The notes under the pieces are model-generated. The model ran no database searches. It saw nothing but the letters and a program-made list of their open reading frames with translations, and was not told the DNA's origin. A DNA stretch of 64,000 nucleotides. Origin: Gp1-AA133 sp963850425. GTDB lineage: Bacteria > Acidobacteriota > Terriglobia > Terriglobales > Acidobacteriaceae. How positions within the stretch are numbered: position 1 is the first letter of the stretch; every line of letters begins with the position of its first letter. Where the stretch lies: NCBI GenBank assembly GCA_963850425.1, contig CAWKLF010000001.1, positions 1,860,001 to 1,924,000 of the forward strand, written 5' to 3'. This document shows positions 62,097-64,000 of the stretch, in pieces. Both the position numbers and the translations under genes were made by a program.

Positions 62097-62514
62097 TTGC
62101 CCCCCTTTGCAACGGACCGTCCCGGCAGGACTAACCCCGGCGTCGGCGGCATATTAAAACGATTCACGTCCAATTGTCATGCAAAATTCCAGCTGGGGAC
62201 CACCTCAGGTAGCGGCCCTTTCCCATCCCCGGACAATCGTCCCCCCGTCGGTATAGTCTGGGCTGGGAACTTCAGCGACCCCCGAACGCTAGGGAGTTCA
62301 GATTCAGATTTCCTTCAGCGCTCCACCAGGAATCAGTACAAGGTAAGCAAAGGGGTATGACGACGGCGCAATCCCACCGCTGCCTGCCCCGAAACTAATG
62401 GAAGACAAGCATGTGCAAGAATCTTAAGGGGGCTTGGTAGGATGTTCGCTTCGTGACAGTCGGACCTGTGCTCAGGGACGAAGCGTCGCTCTCGGCGAAC
62501 AAATGCCCAGGCGG
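62097..62514. other. Intergenic region upstream of the second receptor and downstream of the YncE-type gene
   Basis: About 420 bases between two minus-strand genes. It holds the receptor promoter (62151-62180) and otherwise no credible gene or clear hairpin. Confidence 0.5.
62151..62180 (-). promoter_or_regulatory. Candidate promoter of the second receptor with a LacI-motif core in the spacer
   Basis: On the minus strand, ATGACA (62180-62175) and TAATAT (62156-62151) are 18 bases apart, about 55 bases from the start codon. The spacer ends with AATCGTTT, the same eight-base core as in the araD-locus operators, but the flanks (GTG and TAA) are only weakly palindromic. Confidence 0.4.
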
Positions 62515-63528
62515 TTACTTCCCAGGTGCGTATACCAGGATCACGAAGCTGCCTGGCTTGATGCTCGGGCGGCTCTGCCCCTCCGCAGCCGGACCGAACT
62601 CCGCAGTTGGTAGAAATAGCTTGTGTGACTTCGGGTCTATCCCGATCGTGCGTGCCCCATGCTGCGTGGGTACGTTCTCGACAACGGAGTACTTTCCATC
62701 CTTGTTTGTTTTTACCACGGTTAGCGTGCCGTCGCCGCCATTGGACGCGAACGCGTAGCCCAGTTCTGGATCGAATGCCGCGCCATCGGTCCCCGCTCCA
62801 GTGTCCAGCGCGGAAATGATCTGGCCAGTTTTCGTATTGACCACCATCATTTTCTTGTTTCCGCAGACGGTGAACAAATGATTTGTCTTCTCATCGATTG
62901 CGAGTCCGGAGGGTTCTTCACAGCCGGTTAACTTCCAGCGCTGATCTGTCTTCCAGGTTTGTGAGTCGACCGACGCGATCTCGCCAGTGTCTTCTACGTT
63001 GACGTACACATGGGTTGGATCAGTAGCCGCGAATTCCAGCTTGCCTCCAAGAGGAACGGTCGCTACTACTTTCAGTGAGTCCGGAGCGATAGCCATCAAA
63101 TCATGGCTGCGGCCGTTCATTACCAGCACCATCTTCGAATAGCGATCATAGATAACCGCATCCGGATTCTCGCCCGCCTTGATCTCTTGTTTGGGCTGCA
63201 GGGTTTTCAGGTCAAATGCGGTAACCGTGCCGCCACGACCGTTCGTGCTGAACCCTAGATTTTTTTCAGGAACAATCGCAATACCGTGCGCGCCGTTCGC
63301 CCGTATGCTTCCGGTCTTTTTGCCCGTTGCTGCGTCCACCACGGTAATTTCCATACTGTGGCCGACGAACAGTCGATTGGAACTCGGGTCGTATGTGACG
63401 TAGTCCCATCCCCCCTCGCCGCCGATCTGGAATTTGTCGATTTGCTTGTATAGATGCGGTGAGGCCTGCCCCATCGCTGCGCCCAGAAGAACCAGAATGC
63501 TCAAGAACGTCCGCAATAGTTTCATCAT
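62515..63528 (-). CDS. Secreted YncE-type beta-propeller protein
   Basis: A 337-residue protein with signal peptide (MMKLLRTFLSILVLLGAAMGQA). Repeated blades of the form NRLFVGHSMEITVVDAATGKKTGSI and THVYVNVEDTGEIASVDSQTWK mark the YncE / 40-residue YVTN-type propeller family, found in the periplasm of many bacteria with unclear function. It starts at ATG 63528 (or the adjacent ATG at 63525). It lies just downstream of the RND permease gene on the same strand and may be co-transcribed with it. Confidence 0.88.
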   Translation of the reverse strand: MMKLLRTFLSILVLLGAAMGQASPHLYKQIDKFQIGGEGGWDYVTYDPSSNRLFVGHSMEITVVDAATGKKTGSIRANGAHGIAIVPEKNLGFSTNGRGGTVTAFDLKTLQPKQEIKAGENPDAVIYDRYSKMVLVMNGRSHDLMAIAPDSLKVVATVPLGGKLEFAATDPTHVYVNVEDTGEIASVDSQTWKTDQRWKLTGCEEPSGLAIDEKTNHLFTVCGNKKMMVVNTKTGQIISALDTGAGTDGAAFDPELGYAFASNGGDGTLTVVKTNKDGKYSVVENVPTQHGARTIGIDPKSHKLFLPTAEFGPAAEGQSRPSIKPGSFVILVYAPGK

Positions 63529-63539
63529 AGAAGTCTTCT

Positions 63540-64000
63540 CTATTCTGTAGCTTTCTCGTGCGAACCCAATTGCCGTGCGGCACTGTAAAAGACTGGGATC
63601 ACGACGAGGGTAATGATCGTTGAAACGGTGAGGCCACCAATCACCGCAATCGCCAGCGGTTTCTGTAATTCGGCGCCTGAGCCGAACCCCAGTGCGAGGG
63701 GCAACAGTCCAAAGAGCGTGCAGAGCGTCGTCATAAGGATAGGCCGCAGCCGTATTCGACCCGCCTGTACTAGCGCATCCGTCACCGACATCGTCCCGTG
63801 CAGCCGCTCGTAATACTCGAAGAGGATGATTCCATTCTTTACCACCAAGCCAACCATCAAGATAATTCCCATGAACGAAGAGACGTTGAGCGGCGTACCT
63901 GTGATCAAAAGCAGCAGGAACACGCCAATCAGCGACAGCGGCGCCGCCGAGATGATGACCAGGGCCGGCAGGAATGCGCGGAACTGGATGACCAGCACTA
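63540..64000 (-). CDS. C-terminal part of an RND efflux permease (AcrB/CusA type), partial
   Basis: The frame continues past the window end on the minus strand; only the last 150 or so residues are seen. Transmembrane helices include LVIISAAPLSLIGVFLLLLI, GIILMVGLVVKNGIILFEYY and ATAVIGG-like SGAELQKPLAIAVIGGL. The VKNGIILFEY and RLRPILMTT sequences are hallmarks of RND pumps that use the proton gradient to export drugs or metals. The substrate class cannot be told from this end. Confidence 0.9.
   Translation of the reverse strand, partial: VLVIQFRAFLPALVIISAAPLSLIGVFLLLLITGTPLNVSSFMGIILMVGLVVKNGIILFEYYERLHGTMSVTDALVQAGRIRLRPILMTTLCTLFGLLPLALGFGSGAELQKPLAIAVIGGLTVSTIITLVVIPVFYSAARQLGSHEKATE

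Overview
The window looks like a chromosomal stretch from a member of the Acidobacteriota, probably a plant-polymer degrader of the Koribacter/Sulfotelmatobacter kind. This is an inference from gene content: two very large Oar-like TonB-dependent receptors with an N-terminal carboxypeptidase-regulatory-like domain, several CRTAC1-type (FG-GAP plus ASPIC/UnbV) exported proteins, many Tat-exported glycoside hydrolases, and moderately high GC. I saw no phage, insertion sequence or CRISPR array.

Layout. 1-4.1 kb is housekeeping: the end of an outer-membrane barrel gene, tRNA-Cys and tRNA-Gly, an ABC ATPase, a single-domain response regulator, a PhzF-like protein and a 1-Cys peroxiredoxin. From 4.3 to 54.7 kb lies one large pentose locus centred on L-arabinose and arabinan/arabinoxylan side chains. 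It begins with a PA14-containing GH3 enzyme and a xylulokinase. Next come a LacI-type repressor divergent from araD (ribulose-phosphate 4-epimerase), a sodium/solute symporter, a 71-residue membrane protein, a fucose/arabinose-isomerase-family enzyme, araB (ribulokinase), GH27, aldose epimerase and GH51. Further genes are a second GH51, a clan GH-A (GH5-like) enzyme, an aldo/keto reductase, an MBL-fold protein, an IlvD/Edd sugar-acid dehydratase, GH127 (beta-L-arabinofuranosidase), an MFS permease, an enolase-superfamily sugar-acid dehydratase, an AraD1/FAH-type protein, a frameshifted 3-hydroxyisobutyrate-dehydrogenase-like gene, GH39 and a third GH51. Then follows a 14-kb same-strand cassette: Oar-like receptor, two TPR proteins and three CRTAC1 proteins. 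A 2-oxoglutarate-semialdehyde-type dehydrogenase ends it. 54.7-64 kb holds a selenocysteine tRNA, an unknown secreted protein, GH15, a second Oar-like receptor, a YncE-type propeller and the end of an RND permease.

How it works together (inference). Exported GH51, GH127, GH39, GH3 and GH27 enzymes would release arabinose and other monomers. The Oar-like receptor with the TPR/CRTAC1 proteins would capture oligosaccharides at the envelope, and the symporter and MFS permease would import sugars or sugar acids. Arabinose could then be used by two routes: isomerase, AraB and AraD into the pentose phosphate pathway, or an oxidative route (IlvD/Edd dehydratase, AraD1-type dehydratase, semialdehyde dehydrogenase) into 2-oxoglutarate. 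The oxidative route lacks an obvious lactonase here. Imperfect palindromes around a central CG (GTAAACGATTAC / GCAAACGTTTGC type) recur in nearly every key promoter region, so the LacI-family protein probably controls the whole locus.

The locus also carries decayed genes: a truncated, frameshifted canonical araA, a GH43 arabinanase reduced to its two ends, an apparent 5' remnant of a Tat-exported protein, a degraded fragment beside the selenocysteine tRNA, and the frameshifted dehydrogenase. Several could be assembly errors rather than true decay, and each is marked.
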